Shown: positions 1 to 10,033 of the stretch, piece by piece
How the letters are laid out: each line of letters begins with the position of its first letter
Position numbering within the stretch: the first letter of the stretch is position 1
Origin: Agarivorans albus
GTDB lineage: Bacteria; Pseudomonadota; Gammaproteobacteria; Enterobacterales; Celerinatantimonadaceae
DNA length: 64,000 bases
Assembly: GCF_019670105.1 (NCBI RefSeq)
Contig: NZ_AP023032.1
Location: 1,730,972-1,794,971 of the forward strand
Reading direction: 5' to 3'
The notes under the pieces: model-generated
What the model was told of the DNA's origin: nothing
What the model saw: only the letters and a program-made list of their open reading frames with translations
Databases searched by the model: none
Position numbers and translations under genes: made by a program

Positions 1-497
1 TACAAGAGCACGAACAAGTTGAGGAAGATCCAAGGGCTGAGCTTATTCGGCGTCTTCAAGAGTATGAATTATATAAAGACGCTACCGAAAAAGTAGATAG
101 TCTACCAAGACAGCAACGAGATACTTACACAGCTACCATCAACCGCCCTCAAGATATGCCAATCAATGTTATTTACCCAGAAGTGACGATGGATGAGTTG
201 ATTCAAGCTATGCGGGGTATTGCTCAGCGAGTGGCTAACTTTGAACATCATGAAATTAAGCGTGAAAAACTGTCTACTCGGCAAAGGATGAGCGATATAT
301 TGGCCAAGTTACAACAACACCAGTTTGTCGAATTTAGTCAGTTGTTTTCCTTATCTGAAGGTCGTAGCGGTTTAGTGGTAAGTTTTTTGGCAATACTTGA
401 GTTAGTCAAAGAAGGTTATATCAAGTGTGTGCAAAGTCAGCCTCTGCAGCCTATTCAAGTATTATTAGTTGATGCGGAGATCTCTGAGCATGGCTAA
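1..497 (+). CDS. scpA: Segregation and condensation protein A, 3' part
   Basis: ScpA is the kleisin subunit of the SMC-ScpA-ScpB condensin-like complex that helps compact and segregate the chromosome. The open frame enters from the left edge (first full codon at base 3) and ends at 497, so the 5' end lies outside the window. The visible part has the acidic, charged middle region followed by the C-terminal winged-helix region typical of kleisins, with a run ending SRSGLVVSFLAILELVKEG close to the family consensus. The last bases overlap scpB, which supports co-translation. An internal methionine at 156 is not the start, because the frame is open and ScpA-like upstream of it. Confidence 0.9.
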   Translation, partial: QEHEQVEEDPRAELIRRLQEYELYKDATEKVDSLPRQQRDTYTATINRPQDMPINVIYPEVTMDELIQAMRGIAQRVANFEHHEIKREKLSTRQRMSDILAKLQQHQFVEFSQLFSLSEGRSGLVVSFLAILELVKEGYIKCVQSQPLQPIQVLLVDAEISEHG

Positions 498-1041
498 ACC
501 CAATTTAGTTAAGTTAGTTGAAGCCGCTTTGTTTGTTGCTGGCAGACCGCTCAGCGTTAAAGAGCTGCAAGCCACGGTGTTGGCAGATGTAGGATTAGCT
601 AAAGCACAAGTGAATATGGTGCTTGAAGAGTTGTCTTTGCGTTATCAAGATTCGGGTATTGAGTTGGCCGAAACCGCATCCGGGTTTCAATTTAGAGCGC
701 GCCAAGAATATGCGCCACAATTAGCCAACTTATGGGCTGAAAAAGCCCCGAAATTTAGCCGAGCAATGTTAGAAACACTCACTTTAATTGCTTATCGCCA
801 GCCAATTACTCGCGGTGAGATCGAAGCGATTAGGGGAGTGGCCGTGAGCAGCCATATCATAAGTGTATTGAGAGAGCGCAATTGGATCCGCAGCGTCGGA
901 CATAAAGAAATTCCCGGCCGTCCTACCTTATTTGCAACTACAACAAGCTTCTTAGATTACTTTGGTTTGAAAGATCTGGCCGATTTGCCAGAATTAGATC
1001 AATCTTTACTTGAAAAACTGCCGCAAGACTTTCAGACTTAG
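490..1041 (+). CDS. scpB: Segregation and condensation protein B
   Basis: ScpB binds the ScpA kleisin and forms the second regulatory subunit of the SMC complex. The 183-residue product has two winged-helix regions. The run [23 protein letters not shown] and the following IRGV are hallmark ScpB segments. I placed the start at ATG 490 (MAKPNLVKL) because GGAG lies about 10 bases upstream. A TTG 21 bases earlier would only add a short unconserved extension. The start overlaps the scpA stop by 8 bases, so the two subunits are probably translationally coupled. rluB follows 26 bases downstream on the same strand. Confidence 0.92.
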   Translation: MAKPNLVKLVEAALFVAGRPLSVKELQATVLADVGLAKAQVNMVLEELSLRYQDSGIELAETASGFQFRARQEYAPQLANLWAEKAPKFSRAMLETLTLIAYRQPITRGEIEAIRGVAVSSHIISVLRERNWIRSVGHKEIPGRPTLFATTTSFLDYFGLKDLADLPELDQSLLEKLPQDFQT

Positions 1042-1067
1042 CGCACTTTACCACCCGGATAAGAAAT

Positions 1068-1928
1068 ATGAGTGAAAAACTTCAAAAAGTCCTGGCCCGC
1101 AGCGGTTTAGGCTCACGTCGTGAGATGGAAGCTGTAATTGACGCAGGGAGAGTAAGCGTAGATGGGAGTATTGCCACTTTAGGTGATCGCATCGAAGAAG
1201 GGGTTGAAGTAAGGGTGGATGGCCGCATCATCGACATCCAAAAAGTCGAAGACACCATTTGTCGTGTATTGGCGTACCATAAGTCGGAAGGTGAAATCTG
1301 TTCTCGCAATGACCCAGAAGGGCGAGAAACCGTATTTGACCGTTTACCACGTTTGCAACATGGTCGCTGGATTGCGGTAGGTCGATTAGATATCAATACC
1401 TCTGGTTTATTGTTATTTACTACCGATGGCGAGTTGGCTAACCGTTTGATGCATCCAAGTTTCGAAGTTGAGCGAGAATACGCGGTGCGGGTATTTGGTG
1501 ATGTAGATGACGAAGTAATTCGTAACTTACGCACCGGTGTTGAATTAGAAGATGGCCGTGCTGCATTTACCACGGTTAAGCGCCAAGGCGGCGAGGGTAT
1601 TAATCAGTGGTACTCCGTGACACTAAGCGAGGGTCGTAATCGCGAAGTGCGCAGAATGTGGGAATCTCAAGGCATGCAAGTGAGCCGTTTGATTCGGGTT
1701 CGTTATGGGCTTATTCCTTTACCTAAAGGTTTACCACGCAGCGGCTGGCAAGAAATGCCCTTAGATCAGGTAAACTACTTGCGTAAGTTGGTACAGCTAA
1801 ATAAAGAAGAGAATACGATTATCAAGGTTGAAGATCGTGTTCGTAGTACTCAGCGTATTAGAAAGTCTGTGCGTAAACACCGCTCTCGCACGCAAAGCCA
1901 AGCGGCAAAAAGAAGGCGTTTAAAATAG
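1068..1928 (+). CDS. rluB: 23S rRNA pseudouridine synthase RluB
   Basis: RluB converts uridine 2605 (E. coli numbering) of 23S rRNA to pseudouridine. The 286-residue product opens with an S4 RNA-binding domain ([20 protein letters not shown]). The RsuA-type catalytic domain follows, with the [14 protein letters not shown] motif whose aspartate, D108, is the expected nucleophile. Further family motifs are [11 protein letters not shown] and [10 protein letters not shown]. The C-terminal ~40 residues are very basic, which is normal for RluB. It lies just after scpB, a gene order seen in many gammaproteobacteria, and is followed by a strong terminator. Confidence 0.93.
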   Translation: MSEKLQKVLARSGLGSRREMEAVIDAGRVSVDGSIATLGDRIEEGVEVRVDGRIIDIQKVEDTICRVLAYHKSEGEICSRNDPEGRETVFDRLPRLQHGRWIAVGRLDINTSGLLLFTTDGELANRLMHPSFEVEREYAVRVFGDVDDEVIRNLRTGVELEDGRAAFTTVKRQGGEGINQWYSVTLSEGRNREVRRMWESQGMQVSRLIRVRYGLIPLPKGLPRSGWQEMPLDQVNYLRKLVQLNKEENTIIKVEDRVRSTQRIRKSVRKHRSRTQSQAAKRRRLK

Positions 1929-1941
1929 CCCTTTAGCCAAT

Positions 1942-1973
1942 AAAAAAGCTCGCTTAGTTGCGAGCTTTTTTTT
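1942..1973. terminator. Bidirectional terminator between rluB and the yohC-like gene
   Basis: A stem AAAGCTCGC / GCGAGCTTT with a short loop is flanked by A's on one side and eight T's on the other, so it can work in both directions. It sits between two convergent genes. Confidence 0.85.
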
Positions 1974-1987
1974 GTTTTGGCCTTGCG

Positions 1988-2584
1988 TCAGTTCGCAAAG
2001 ATGGGGCCTGCGCCGCTAGACCATAAAATAACAGTTGAGATGAGCACGGTCACTAACATCACCAAGCCTACAGTAACTAGGCTACTGGCAAAGATGAAGC
2101 CTCGCTCTTCTGGGATGTGCATAATGATAGGCACACCCGTGTACAGCAAATATACGGCGTAAGTAACTCCAACTAAGCCGGCAACCATAACAAACCAAGG
2201 TTCTGGATAAAGCGCGGCGAAACCCACCATATAAATTGGCGTGGCTACGTAAGCAGATAGCTCTAGGGTTTGCTGGTAGGTGGTATCGGTATTAAACGTT
2301 TTTGCCATCCAAAGCGCTGCATAAGCTAAGCACAACACTACGGTAACCATGGCTGCATACATAGCCACAGACATGAAAATCGCACTGTCGCTGGTTAATG
2401 AAAAGCTATTTGCTCCCACCTTCCAACCAATGTGTACGGTAGAAAAGTAACCACAAATGGCAGGAATAAGTGCCATAAGTAATAAGTGCGACAAGCTCGC
2501 TCCGATCCCTTCGTGGTGCTTGTCAATGTCTTGCCATTCTTCTTTTGTATGTGAAGCTAGTCCCCAAACATGACTAAATAACAT
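1988..2584 (-). CDS. Yip1-family inner-membrane protein (YohC-like)
   Basis: This 198-residue protein has about five hydrophobic segments and aligns from memory with E. coli YohC: N-terminal SHVWGLASHTKEEW, central YVATPIYMVGFAALYP, and YLLYTGVPIIMHIPEERGF. The family (Yip1 domain) is an integral membrane protein family whose bacterial function is not established. The gene stands alone and converges on rluB across a shared terminator. About 190 bases without a gene separate it from lpxH; I see no strong promoter there. Confidence 0.85.
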   Translation of the reverse strand: MLFSHVWGLASHTKEEWQDIDKHHEGIGASLSHLLLMALIPAICGYFSTVHIGWKVGANSFSLTSDSAIFMSVAMYAAMVTVVLCLAYAALWMAKTFNTDTTYQQTLELSAYVATPIYMVGFAALYPEPWFVMVAGLVGVTYAVYLLYTGVPIIMHIPEERGFIFASSLVTVGLVMLVTVLISTVILWSSGAGPIFAN

Positions 2585-2776
2585 AGGCGCGTCCTCGCTA
2601 AAATTAACATTAATGCAACATTAATGATTAAGTTATGCGCGATGTCTATGAAATCGTCAAGTAGTTTATTAATTAAACGATTCTGCTGAGAATTTGGGTA
2701 AGAGTAGAGTATTCAAGTGCTTGGCTTGGTTTATTAACAATTTACCTAAGCAAAGTGCTAGTACTTAATGTTTAAA

Positions 2777-3526
2777 TTATTGACCAAGCTCAAGCTTCTG
2801 TAGCTGACCTTTAGCGCTAAGTTCTAATCCGTTTCGATCAATTTTTAATACACTCATTTGTTGGTACCAATCTCCAAGTACTACCCGATACTTGATTGTA
2901 TTATTGGTTTGCTCAATAGAGTGGATATCTGGTCGGTGGGTATGACCGTGGATCATGTAGTCGATAGCCTGACCTTCAAAGCGTTGTTCAACGGCTTGTT
3001 GGTTAACATCCATAATGCCAAGCGATTTGCTGGTGTTGGCTTGTTTACTTTTACTGCGGATTTTGTTGGCAATTTTTTGCCGAACAAATAGAGGCAGCAA
3101 TAAAAATAAGCGCCTAAGCCAAAGCTTTTGAGTTACCTCGCGGTACTCTTGATAACCTACATCGTCAGTGCATAAGGTATCGCCATGCAAAATTAAGACT
3201 TTATGACCGTAAAGATCTACCAATGTTTCTTCTTCAAGCAAGGTCATGCCGCAGCATTGTGCGTAAGCTTTGCCTACCATAAAGTCTCGGTTACCATGAA
3301 TAAAGTAACTTGGCACACCTTTATCAGACAAAGCTTTTAACGCTTGTTCTACTTGCTTGGCCACCGGTGTTTTATCGTCATCACCAATCCAAAACTCGAA
3401 TAAGTCGCCCAAAATGTAGAGGGCTTCGGCCTTAGGGGCTTGTTGCTGCAAAAAGTCGAGAAAGGCCTGAATAATGTCAGGCCGATCTTCACTTAGATGT
3501 AAATCTGAAATGAAATAGGTGTGCAC
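2777..3526 (-). CDS. lpxH: UDP-2,3-diacylglucosamine diphosphatase
   Basis: LpxH hydrolyses UDP-2,3-diacylglucosamine to lipid X and UMP in lipid A synthesis, acting at the inner membrane. The calcineurin-like metallophosphoesterase motifs are all present: SDLHL near the N-terminus, GDLFEFWIGDD, GNRDFM and a C-terminal HGHTHRP. The length of 249 residues is close to the family norm of about 240. The start lies 6 bases after the ppiB stop, and the ppiB-lpxH pair is also found in E. coli, so the two are probably co-transcribed. Confidence 0.95.
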   Translation of the reverse strand: MHTYFISDLHLSEDRPDIIQAFLDFLQQQAPKAEALYILGDLFEFWIGDDDKTPVAKQVEQALKALSDKGVPSYFIHGNRDFMVGKAYAQCCGMTLLEEETLVDLYGHKVLILHGDTLCTDDVGYQEYREVTQKLWLRRLFLLLPLFVRQKIANKIRSKSKQANTSKSLGIMDVNQQAVEQRFEGQAIDYMIHGHTHRPDIHSIEQTNNTIKYRVVLGDWYQQMSVLKIDRNGLELSAKGQLQKLELGQ

Positions 3527-3532
3527 GTAAGC

Positions 3533-4030
3533 TTATTCCGCAACACTTACAGAAGTGATTAGTACTTCTTCTAAAGGAACGTCTGAGTGAACATAACCAA
3601 AGTTACCAGTGTCTACGCCTTTGATTTTGTTAACTACATCCATGCCTTCAACGACTTCTCCAAATACGCAGTAACCCCATCCTTCGGTGGTCTCTGCTTT
3701 AAAGTCTAGGAAGGTGTTGTCATTCACGTTGATGAAAAACTGGGCAGAAGCTGAGTGAGGATCCATGGTGCGAGCCATTGCCAAGGTGCCAGTTTTGTTA
3801 GATAAACCGTTGTTCGCCTCGTTTTTAATTGGCGCTTTGGTTTCTTTCTCTTCCATGCCAGATGCAAAGCCACCGCCTTGAACCATAAAGCCATCGATTA
3901 CGCGGTGGAAGATAGTGTCGTTGTAAAATCCATCTTTTGCATAAGCAATGAAGTTAGCAGCTGTTTCAGGCGCTTCAGCGGTGTTTAGTTTAACCACGAT
4001 GTCGCCAAAATTTGTATGTAAAGTAACCAT
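3533..4030 (-). CDS. ppiB: Cytoplasmic peptidyl-prolyl cis-trans isomerase B (cyclophilin)
   Basis: PpiB accelerates cis-trans isomerisation of proline peptide bonds in the cytoplasm. The product carries the cyclophilin core, [35 protein letters not shown] and WGYCVFGEV, with the catalytic arginine in FHRVI. I placed the start at ATG 4030 ([13 protein letters not shown]), which matches E. coli PpiB. An in-frame ATG nine codons earlier would add a nonconserved leader. There is no signal peptide, so this is the cytoplasmic rather than the periplasmic cyclophilin. It diverges from cysS, as in E. coli, with about 150 bases between them for both promoters. Confidence 0.95.
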   Translation of the reverse strand: MVTLHTNFGDIVVKLNTAEAPETAANFIAYAKDGFYNDTIFHRVIDGFMVQGGGFASGMEEKETKAPIKNEANNGLSNKTGTLAMARTMDPHSASAQFFINVNDNTFLDFKAETTEGWGYCVFGEVVEGMDVVNKIKGVDTGNFGYVHSDVPLEEVLITSVSVAE

Positions 4031-4182
4031 TGTTTCACCCTTTTTTGGTAAGTGCACCGATTCTAAACTTTCCCATGTCTACTGACTAGTCACAGCGCTT
4101 AATTCGGCTGTTTTTCCTCAGGCGCAGTGTTAGAATAGCCAACCTTAGCAATAGTCAGTAAATGGAACAGGAAACCAATTTG

Positions 4183-5562
4183 ATGTTACAGATATACAAT
4201 ACTTTAACCCGCAAGAAACAAGCGTTTAAGCCCTTAGTAGAAGGGAAAGTGGGTATGTATGTTTGTGGAGTTACCATTTACGACTACTGTCACATTGGCC
4301 ACGCGCGTACGTTTGTTGCTTTTGATACGGTTGCTCGCTACTTACGTTGGTCGGGGTACGAGCTAAATTTTGTTCGCAACATTACCGACGTAGACGACAA
4401 AATTATTAAACGTGCTGCTGAAAACGGCGAAAGCTGTGATGCCTTAACCGAGCGTTTTACTAAAGCAATGCATGCTGACTTTGATGCACTGAATATGCTG
4501 CGCCCTGATATTGAGCCTCGGGTAACAACGCATATGCCAGAAATCATTGAAGTGATAGAAAAGCTGATTGCTAACGGCCATGCTTATGTTGCCGATAGTG
4601 GTGATGTACTGTTTGAAGTAAGCACCTTCGCCGATTACGGCAAGCTGAGCTTACAAAACTTAGACATGCTACAAGCAGGCGCGCGAGTAGAAGTAGAAGA
4701 AGACAAGCGTAATCCTCTTGATTTTGTGTTGTGGAAAAGTGCCAAACCTGGTGAGCCTATGTGGGATTCTCCATGGGGTAAAGGTCGCCCTGGCTGGCAC
4801 ATTGAATGTTCAGCAATGAATATGAAGCACTTAGGGGATGTATTTGATATTCACGGTGGCGGTTCAGATTTAGCCTTCCCACACCATGAAAACGAAATTG
4901 CTCAATCTTGCTGCGCCCATAAAACCAATTACGTGAACTACTGGATGCACTCTGGCATGGTTCAGGTAAACAAAGAGAAAATGTCTAAGTCTTTAGGTAA
5001 CTTCTTCACCATCAAAGATGTGTTAGAAGTGTATGATCCTGAAACAGTGCGTTACTTCTTGTTGTCTGGCCATTACCGCAGCCAGTTAAATTACTCTGAA
5101 GACAACTTAAAGCAATCTCGCTCGGCTCTTGAGCGTTTGTATACTGCCTTGCGTGGTATTGAGCTGGTAGCTGTAGACGAACAAGTAGCAGGTGCTTATC
5201 GTGAACCGTTTAAGGCTGCGATGGATGACGATTTTAATACACCAGAAGCCTTGCCTGTTTTATTCGAGTTAGCAAAAGAAATTAACCGGGTTAAAGACAG
5301 CAATGCAATGTTAGCCGGCCAGTATGCTAGCTTGTTGATAGAACTTAGCGCGGTGCTTGGCATTTTGACACAAGATGTAGAAACCTTTTTGCAAGGTGAG
5401 CACGATAGTGAAGTGGCTGAGATTGAGGCTTTGATTGCTGCGCGTAATCAAGCGCGAGCTGATAAAGATTGGGCTGCAGCAGACATTGCACGTAATCGCC
5501 TAACCGAAATGGGTATTGTGTTGGAAGACGGTGCGGCAGGCACCACTTGGCGTAAAGCCTAA
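4183..5562 (+). CDS. cysS: Cysteinyl-tRNA synthetase
   Basis: CysS charges tRNA-Cys. It is a class I synthetase with the signature CHIGHAR near residue 30 and KMSKS near residue 265. Zinc-ligand motifs are visible at YVCGVT, HIECSAM and HHENEIAQS. The C-terminal DALR-like anticodon-binding region is complete. I prefer ATG 4183 ([11 protein letters not shown]), which fits E. coli CysS and has AGGA 10 bases upstream. The in-frame ATG at 4162 would add seven residues. It is divergent from ppiB-lpxH and followed by a good terminator. Confidence 0.96.
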   Translation: MLQIYNTLTRKKQAFKPLVEGKVGMYVCGVTIYDYCHIGHARTFVAFDTVARYLRWSGYELNFVRNITDVDDKIIKRAAENGESCDALTERFTKAMHADFDALNMLRPDIEPRVTTHMPEIIEVIEKLIANGHAYVADSGDVLFEVSTFADYGKLSLQNLDMLQAGARVEVEEDKRNPLDFVLWKSAKPGEPMWDSPWGKGRPGWHIECSAMNMKHLGDVFDIHGGGSDLAFPHHENEIAQSCCAHKTNYVNYWMHSGMVQVNKEKMSKSLGNFFTIKDVLEVYDPETVRYFLLSGHYRSQLNYSEDNLKQSRSALERLYTALRGIELVAVDEQVAGAYREPFKAAMDDDFNTPEALPVLFELAKEINRVKDSNAMLAGQYASLLIELSAVLGILTQDVETFLQGEHDSEVAEIEALIAARNQARADKDWAAADIARNRLTEMGIVLEDGAAGTTWRKA

Positions 5563-5580
5563 GCAAGGTTTACAGATAAC

Positions 5581-5607
5581 AAAAAGGCAGCCTAGGCTGC
5601 CTTTTTT
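5581..5607. terminator. Bidirectional terminator after cysS
   Basis: The perfect stem GGCAGCC-TA-GGCTGCC (5586-5601) has A's before it and a T-run after it. It lies between two convergent genes and touches the stop codon of the leftward one. Confidence 0.85.
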
Positions 5608-6334
5608 ACATCTTGTATTTCTTTAATAAGCTTTGATATTGCTCGCCAGAGGTCACTTTGCTTAGTGCGGCTCTAAAGCGTTGCAAATAATCTGGGTCAG
5701 TCCCTTGGCTAAATGCATAACAACCCTCTAACTTACCCAGCTGATGAACAGGTTCAAATAGCTCACTTTCAAATCCTAAGGCTTTAGCGGTTTGCTCGAC
5801 GACCTCGGGTTCAGAAGCAATAACATCAACACGCTCGCGCTTTAACATGCGTAAGGCTTTTTCTAAGTCTTCAGTAAGTGATATCTGCTCAAATTCAACG
5901 CCTTTATAGAGCAAGAGCTGTTCGCCAACGCCGGCCTTCATAGCGCCAAATAGGAGTTTTGAATTTGGCCCAATTTGGTCAATTTTGATAGCGCGTGACT
6001 TTAAAGCGATGAGTTTAATATTGGAGGTAGTTATGGGGCAGGCCCAGTGAAACATGTGTTCTCTACGGGGGCTACGCATGGTAAGAAACAATGCCATATT
6101 GGGGCGATGCTGTAGCAAGTAGTAGGCTTTTTCCCAGGTTTGCACTTTAATAGGCTGAGGATCTTCGCCCATCTCTTGCCACACTAAACGCAGTAGCTCT
6201 ACAGAAATACCGGTTAGGTGAGCATCTTCTACATAGTTAAAAGGGCGCAGGTTTTCCGTTACAAAGCTAATGTTTTCTGCACGAGCGGCAAAAGGTAAGG
6301 TTAAACACAGCAATAATAAGTAACGGTGGAGCAT
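5606..6334 (-). CDS. Periplasmic solute-binding protein, family 3 type
   Basis: The 242-residue protein has a clear signal peptide (MLHRYLLLLCLTLPFAARA) and the mature start AENISFVTENLRPFNYVED. This resembles the bacterial extracellular solute-binding family 3, as found in amino-acid ABC importers and in sensor domains. It has the recurring 'LTGISVELLRLVWQEMGE' type of segment (residues ~40-57). No permease or ATPase gene is adjacent, so it could be an orphan binding protein or a sensory partner. The ligand cannot be named. It converges on cysS. Confidence 0.75.
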   Translation of the reverse strand: MLHRYLLLLCLTLPFAARAENISFVTENLRPFNYVEDAHLTGISVELLRLVWQEMGEDPQPIKVQTWEKAYYLLQHRPNMALFLTMRSPRREHMFHWACPITTSNIKLIALKSRAIKIDQIGPNSKLLFGAMKAGVGEQLLLYKGVEFEQISLTEDLEKALRMLKRERVDVIASEPEVVEQTAKALGFESELFEPVHQLGKLEGCYAFSQGTDPDYLQRFRAALSKVTSGEQYQSLLKKYKM

Positions 6335-6398
6335 AAGTAATCCTAATCTAGTCCCTTTGTTAAAATTAGCTTACTTTTGATTAAGTTGCAGTGAAAAT

Positions 6399-6425
6399 GG
6401 CGAATACTTGATCTGAGTATTCGCC
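6399..6425 (-). terminator. Terminator of folD
   Basis: A perfect 10-base stem GGCGAATACT / AGTATTCGCC with a 7-base loop lies just past the folD stop and is followed on the minus strand by ATTTTC. Confidence 0.65.
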
Positions 6426-6432
6426 CAACCGA

Positions 6433-7290
6433 CTATTTGTCGTGGAACTCTTCACAGGCTTCTAAGGTGTTTTGAATAAGTGTTGCCACTGTCATTGGGC
6501 CAACTCCACCAGGTACTGGCGTAATAAACGCGGCATTTTGACGAGCAACTTCATATTCAACATCACCAGCTAGTTTACCGTTGTCTAAGCGGTTAATGCC
6601 TACATCGATCACCATTGCTCCGGGTTTAATCCATTCGCCAGGAATAAATTGCGGTTTACCTACTGCAACAACTACTAAATCGGCGCGACGCACATGCGCT
6701 TCTAGGTCTTTAGTGAAACGGTGACAAGTGGTGGTAGTGCAGCCGGCTAGCAATAACTCTAAGGTCATTGGTCGGCCAACAATGTTCGAGGCACCAACAA
6801 CCACGGCTTCTAGGCCGTAAGGGCTGACACCGGTTGATTCAATAAGGGTAATAATGCCTTTGGGAGTACATGGGCGCAGTGCTGGAATACGTTGAGCTAA
6901 TCGACCAATGTTATAAGGATGAAAACCATCTACATCTTTGTCTGGGCGAATACGCTCAACCACTTTGGTTTCATCGATACCTTCGGGTAAAGGCAATTGC
7001 ACTAAGATTCCGTCGATTAGTGGGTCATCGTTAAGTTTGTCAATTTCGGCTAATAGCGTTTGCTCATCAGTGTTGTCATCTAAGTCGATAGACTTCGAAA
7101 TAAAGCCAACGGCTTCACATACGCGGCGTTTGCTGCCTACATAAACTTGAGAGGCTGGGTTATCGCCTACTAAAATCACGGCTAAACCTGGAGCACGTTT
7201 CCCTTCAGCGACTCTTTGCTTAACACGCTCAGCAACTTGATCTTGAACTTGTTGAGCGATTTTTTTTCCATCAATTATTTGTGCAGACAT
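6433..7290 (-). CDS. folD: Bifunctional methylenetetrahydrofolate dehydrogenase/cyclohydrolase
   Basis: FolD oxidises 5,10-methylene-THF to methenyl-THF with NADP and then hydrolyses it to 10-formyl-THF, feeding purine and formyl-Met synthesis. The 285-residue product has the family length. The N-terminal catalytic domain shows [13 protein letters not shown] (active-site lysine) and the loop [12 protein letters not shown]. The Rossmann NADP site shows [13 protein letters not shown], and [12 protein letters not shown] lies near the C-terminus. It is monocistronic, with its own terminator. Confidence 0.96.
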   Translation of the reverse strand: MSAQIIDGKKIAQQVQDQVAERVKQRVAEGKRAPGLAVILVGDNPASQVYVGSKRRVCEAVGFISKSIDLDDNTDEQTLLAEIDKLNDDPLIDGILVQLPLPEGIDETKVVERIRPDKDVDGFHPYNIGRLAQRIPALRPCTPKGIITLIESTGVSPYGLEAVVVGASNIVGRPMTLELLLAGCTTTTCHRFTKDLEAHVRRADLVVVAVGKPQFIPGEWIKPGAMVIDVGINRLDNGKLAGDVEYEVARQNAAFITPVPGGVGPMTVATLIQNTLEACEEFHDK

Positions 7291-7441
7291 TGATTCTTCT
7301 TTAACGAGTGATTGACCATGCTAGAGGGCGCTATTTTGGCATGATAGGCGAATAAATGTCAGATCTTTTTTTTAGCAAAAAGGAGGGTTTTAAAAAGAAA
7401 ATGAGTGAAACGGGGGAATTTATAAAGCGGATAAAGCAAAA

Positions 7442-7457
7442 GCCTGCTTGCGCAGGC
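7442..7457 (-). terminator. Terminator of the yidE-like gene
   Basis: The stem GCCTGC/GCAGGC with a 4-base loop is followed on the minus strand by TTTTGCTTT. It lies 10 bases past the stop of the leftward transporter gene. Confidence 0.65.
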
Positions 7458-7467
7458 CTTTATATAA

Positions 7468-9132
7468 CTAAGCAGCAACCCAGAGTAATACAGCGATTAC
7501 TTGCGGTGATAAAATCCGTAAACACATTACCAAAGGGTACACCGTAGCGTAGGCTAAGGCCGAGGCACCGCTGGTACTGTGAATAGAGTTAGCAAATGCC
7601 AACGCTGGTGGATCGGTCATCGAACCTGCCATCAAACCACATAGGCTTAAGTAATTCACTTTTAGAACGTAACGCCCAATAAAGCCAATAATAAGCAGGG
7701 GAATAAGGGTTATAAAAGCGCCATAGAACATCCAGCTAAGGCCATCGCCCTCGACTAAAGTTTCAATGAAGTTAGCACCCGAGTTAATACCTACAACCGC
7801 CAAAAATAGCACAATTCCTATCTCTCTAAGTGCTAAGTTGGCACTTGGTGGCATAAACCAGTAAAGGCGGCCAATACTGCCAATTCTCGCAAGAATAATT
7901 GCCACAATAAGTGGGCCTCCAGCTAAGCCAAGCTTAAGAGGAGCCGGCAAGCTTGGAATTGCTAAAGGTAAAGAACCAAGTAAAACACCTAAGCCAATAC
8001 CAATGAAAATAGGCAGCATTTGCACATGCTGTAACTTGCTACGCACGTTGCCTAAGCTTTTGGCTACTTTTTCAATGTCTTGGCTAGGGCCTACGATATT
8101 AAGAATATCGCCAAACTGTAAAATGGTGTCTTTGTTAGCGACTAGCTCAACACCGGCACGGTTTAGACGCGAGATAATTACGTCGAAGCTATGTTTTAAA
8201 TCTAACTCGCTGAGTTTTTTACCTAAAATCCGCTCCTCGGTGACTACAACCCGCTCGCTGCGAAGCAAGGTCCCTTTAGTAGAAAGAGATTCATTAATCT
8301 CTTGGCCAATAATTAAGGTGGCTTGTTCTAGTTTATTGCGGTCGGGTCCAACCAAGTGCAGGTAGTCGCCTAGGTGCATCAGCATATCGGCACCAGGTAC
8401 TTTTAGTTCGCCATCTGATTTTACTCGCGAACAAATCACATCTTCGCCAATCAGTTTACTCAACTCTGAGAAAGCAATGCCATTTAGGTTGGGGTTTTCA
8501 ATAATAACGTTTATATCGAGTAGGCTTTGTTTCTTTTTACCTTTGGCATTATCGAAGTCTTCTGCTTCTTTTTCGATATCAACGCGAAAGGCAAGGCGGA
8601 TGATCCACATAGTGAGCAAGATGCCTAAAATGCCAAAGGGGTAAGCCATTGCATAACCTAAACCGAGTACGGTGGTTTCTTCTGTAGCCATACCTAGTTC
8701 TTGTAGAATTTGCTGACCAGCTGCTAGAGAGGGGGTATTGGTAACCGCGCCGCTGTATATGCCTAAAAATACGTTTAAAGGCAGGTCGAAAATAAAATGA
8801 AGTGCAACTGCAGTAACGCCGCCCAATACGACTATGCCAACGGCTAGTAGGTTTAATCGTAAGCCGCTTGCTTTAAGTGAGGCAAAAAAACCTGGACCTA
8901 CTTGGATACCAATGGTGTAAACAAATAAGATAAGGCCAAACTCTTTGATAAAATGTAGTGCGTGTGGATCAAGGTGCCAGCCAAATTGTTTGATGAAGTG
9001 GCCAACAAATAGGCCTCCAAACAATACGCCGCCTATACCTAAGCCAACACCACGAACCTTTATCCCACCAAACCATAGGCCTATAACAGCCACTGCTGAT
9101 AGCACTAAGATGGATAACGCAACTTCACTCAT
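7468..9132 (-). CDS. YidE-type putative transporter with RCK/TrkA-C domains
   Basis: This is an inner-membrane protein of the AspT/YidE/YbjL superfamily (AAE transporter type). It has ~5 membrane segments (residues 1-180), two central TrkA-C-like domains in the cytoplasm (~200-375), then ~5 more membrane segments. Repeated signatures [14 protein letters not shown] and [14 protein letters not shown] mark the two halves. It closely resembles E. coli YidE throughout, including [13 protein letters not shown] and [20 protein letters not shown]. The substrate is unknown; the AspT relative exchanges aspartate and alanine. I chose ATG 9132 (MSEVALSIL), matching the YidE N-terminus, over the in-frame ATG at 9147. 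Confidence 0.9.
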   Translation of the reverse strand: MSEVALSILVLSAVAVIGLWFGGIKVRGVGLGIGGVLFGGLFVGHFIKQFGWHLDPHALHFIKEFGLILFVYTIGIQVGPGFFASLKASGLRLNLLAVGIVVLGGVTAVALHFIFDLPLNVFLGIYSGAVTNTPSLAAGQQILQELGMATEETTVLGLGYAMAYPFGILGILLTMWIIRLAFRVDIEKEAEDFDNAKGKKKQSLLDINVIIENPNLNGIAFSELSKLIGEDVICSRVKSDGELKVPGADMLMHLGDYLHLVGPDRNKLEQATLIIGQEINESLSTKGTLLRSERVVVTEERILGKKLSELDLKHSFDVIISRLNRAGVELVANKDTILQFGDILNIVGPSQDIEKVAKSLGNVRSKLQHVQMLPIFIGIGLGVLLGSLPLAIPSLPAPLKLGLAGGPLIVAIILARIGSIGRLYWFMPPSANLALREIGIVLFLAVVGINSGANFIETLVEGDGLSWMFYGAFITLIPLLIIGFIGRYVLKVNYLSLCGLMAGSMTDPPALAFANSIHSTSGASALAYATVYPLVMCLRILSPQVIAVLLWVAA

Positions 9133-9393
9133 GAGATTCCATTCCAATCGTAAAAAACATTCTGTGTTTAAATAACCAGCACGAGACTACTACTTTAGTC
9201 GTAGTTAACTATTGATTTGGATTAATAAATAACAATGATCCAAATAAACAGTGCCTACGTTTCAAATGTGGAAGTGCAAAGCTTGTTGATTGGCACATGC
9301 TGTTTGTTTGCTGATAAATAGCGCTAGATATTGTTGAAATTCACCCATTTTGGCTATGCTGTAACCAATCGGTAAATATCAGTAAAAAACTGT

Positions 9394-9422
9394 TTGACGC
9401 TGACCAATCAAGTGGGTAGTAT
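9394..9422 (+). promoter_or_regulatory. Promoter of the tRNA operon
   Basis: TTGACG (9394-9399), a 17-base spacer and TAGTAT (9417-9422) form a near-consensus sigma70 promoter. The bases right after the -10 box (TCGCCTCC) are GC-rich, as in stable-RNA promoters under stringent control. It points into the tRNA cluster. The rest of the gap between 9133 and 9393 shows no gene; it should hold the promoter of the leftward transporter, which I cannot place. Confidence 0.75.
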
Positions 9423-9462
9423 TCGCCTCCGTTGAAGGGCACAATCAGTGCTTTAAACAAAT

Positions 9463-9525
9463 CGGTGAATAGCGTAGTTTGATAGCGCATCGCCGCGAAG
9501 CTCATAAAGAGCGGGACCAGAGGGT
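9463..9525 (+). pseudogene. Decayed tRNA-Pro copy 1
   Basis: The sequence follows tRNA-Pro from the acceptor 5' strand (CGGTGAAT) through the D arm to GCATC. It then replaces the anticodon stem-loop with a ~21-base block containing GCTCATAAAGAGC, and resumes with GGGACCAGAGGGT. It has no T arm or acceptor 3' strand, so it cannot fold as a tRNA. It is first in the operon, straight after the promoter, and shares its odd block with the second decayed copy at 10034. Confidence 0.7.
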
Positions 9526-9551
9526 ATAGCCTTCTAAAATATCAAAGCAAT

Positions 9552-9628
<77 letters not shown>

Positions 9629-9675
9629 AATTTTTGAAGCCTAGTGTTTATACTGGGTTATTTGACGCTAAAGAT

Positions 9676-9752
9676 GCGCCCTTAGCTCATCTGGATAGAG
9701 CAACGGCCTTCTAAGCCGTAGGTAGTAGGTTCGAGTCCTACAGGGTGCGCCA
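9676..9752 (+). tRNA. tRNA-Arg(TCT)
   Basis: Acceptor GCGCCCT/AGGGTGC, anticodon stem ACGGC/GCCGT and anticodon TCT in loop CTTCTAA. The T loop TTCGAGT and an encoded CCA complete a 77-base tRNA. Confidence 0.96.
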
Positions 9753-9782
9753 AATACATGCTCTAGTAGCATAAAAGTTTGT

Positions 9783-9859
9783 GGTGGGTATAGCTCAGTT
9801 GGTAGAGCCCCGGATTGTGATTCCGGTTGTCGTGGGTTCAAATCCCATTACTCACCCCA
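9783..9859 (+). tRNA. tRNA-His(GTG)
   Basis: It starts with the extra G at -1 typical of tRNA-His, paired with C73. The body matches E. coli tRNA-His closely (TATAGCTCAGTTGGTAGAGC), with anticodon GTG in loop ATTGTGATT and an encoded CCA. Confidence 0.97.
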
Positions 9860-9902
9860 TTATTCGACTACATTGCCATAGCAGTGTTGCGAAAATAGTT
9901 TT

Positions 9903-9987
9903 GCGGAAGTGGCGGAATTGGTAGACGCGCTAGATTTAGGTTCTAGTATCGCAAGGTGTGAGAGTTCAAGTCTCTCCTTCCGCACCA
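9903..9987 (+). tRNA. tRNA-Leu(TAG)
   Basis: A class II tRNA of 85 bases: acceptor GCGGAAG/CTTCCGC, D arm TGGCGGAATTGGTAGACGCG, anticodon stem CTAGA/TCTAG with anticodon TAG, a long variable arm and an encoded CCA. Confidence 0.96.
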
Positions 9988-10033
9988 TTATTGGTGTAAG
10001 CGTAGGTAACGCTTAAAAATACCAACTAGTTTT

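Noticed and set aside
1082..1573. A 163-codon frame antisense to rluB
   Set aside because: The composition is that of a shadow of a conserved gene (Ser/Arg/Thr-rich), with no ribosome site. Similar antisense frames inside folD, tig, mrp, asmA and xdh were dropped for the same reason.
7356..7547. A 63-codon open frame with an AAGGAGG upstream of an internal ATG
   Set aside because: It runs through a terminator hairpin into the opposite-strand transporter gene. The spacing is poor and the protein shows no family features. The purine-rich run is probably part of the intergenic region.
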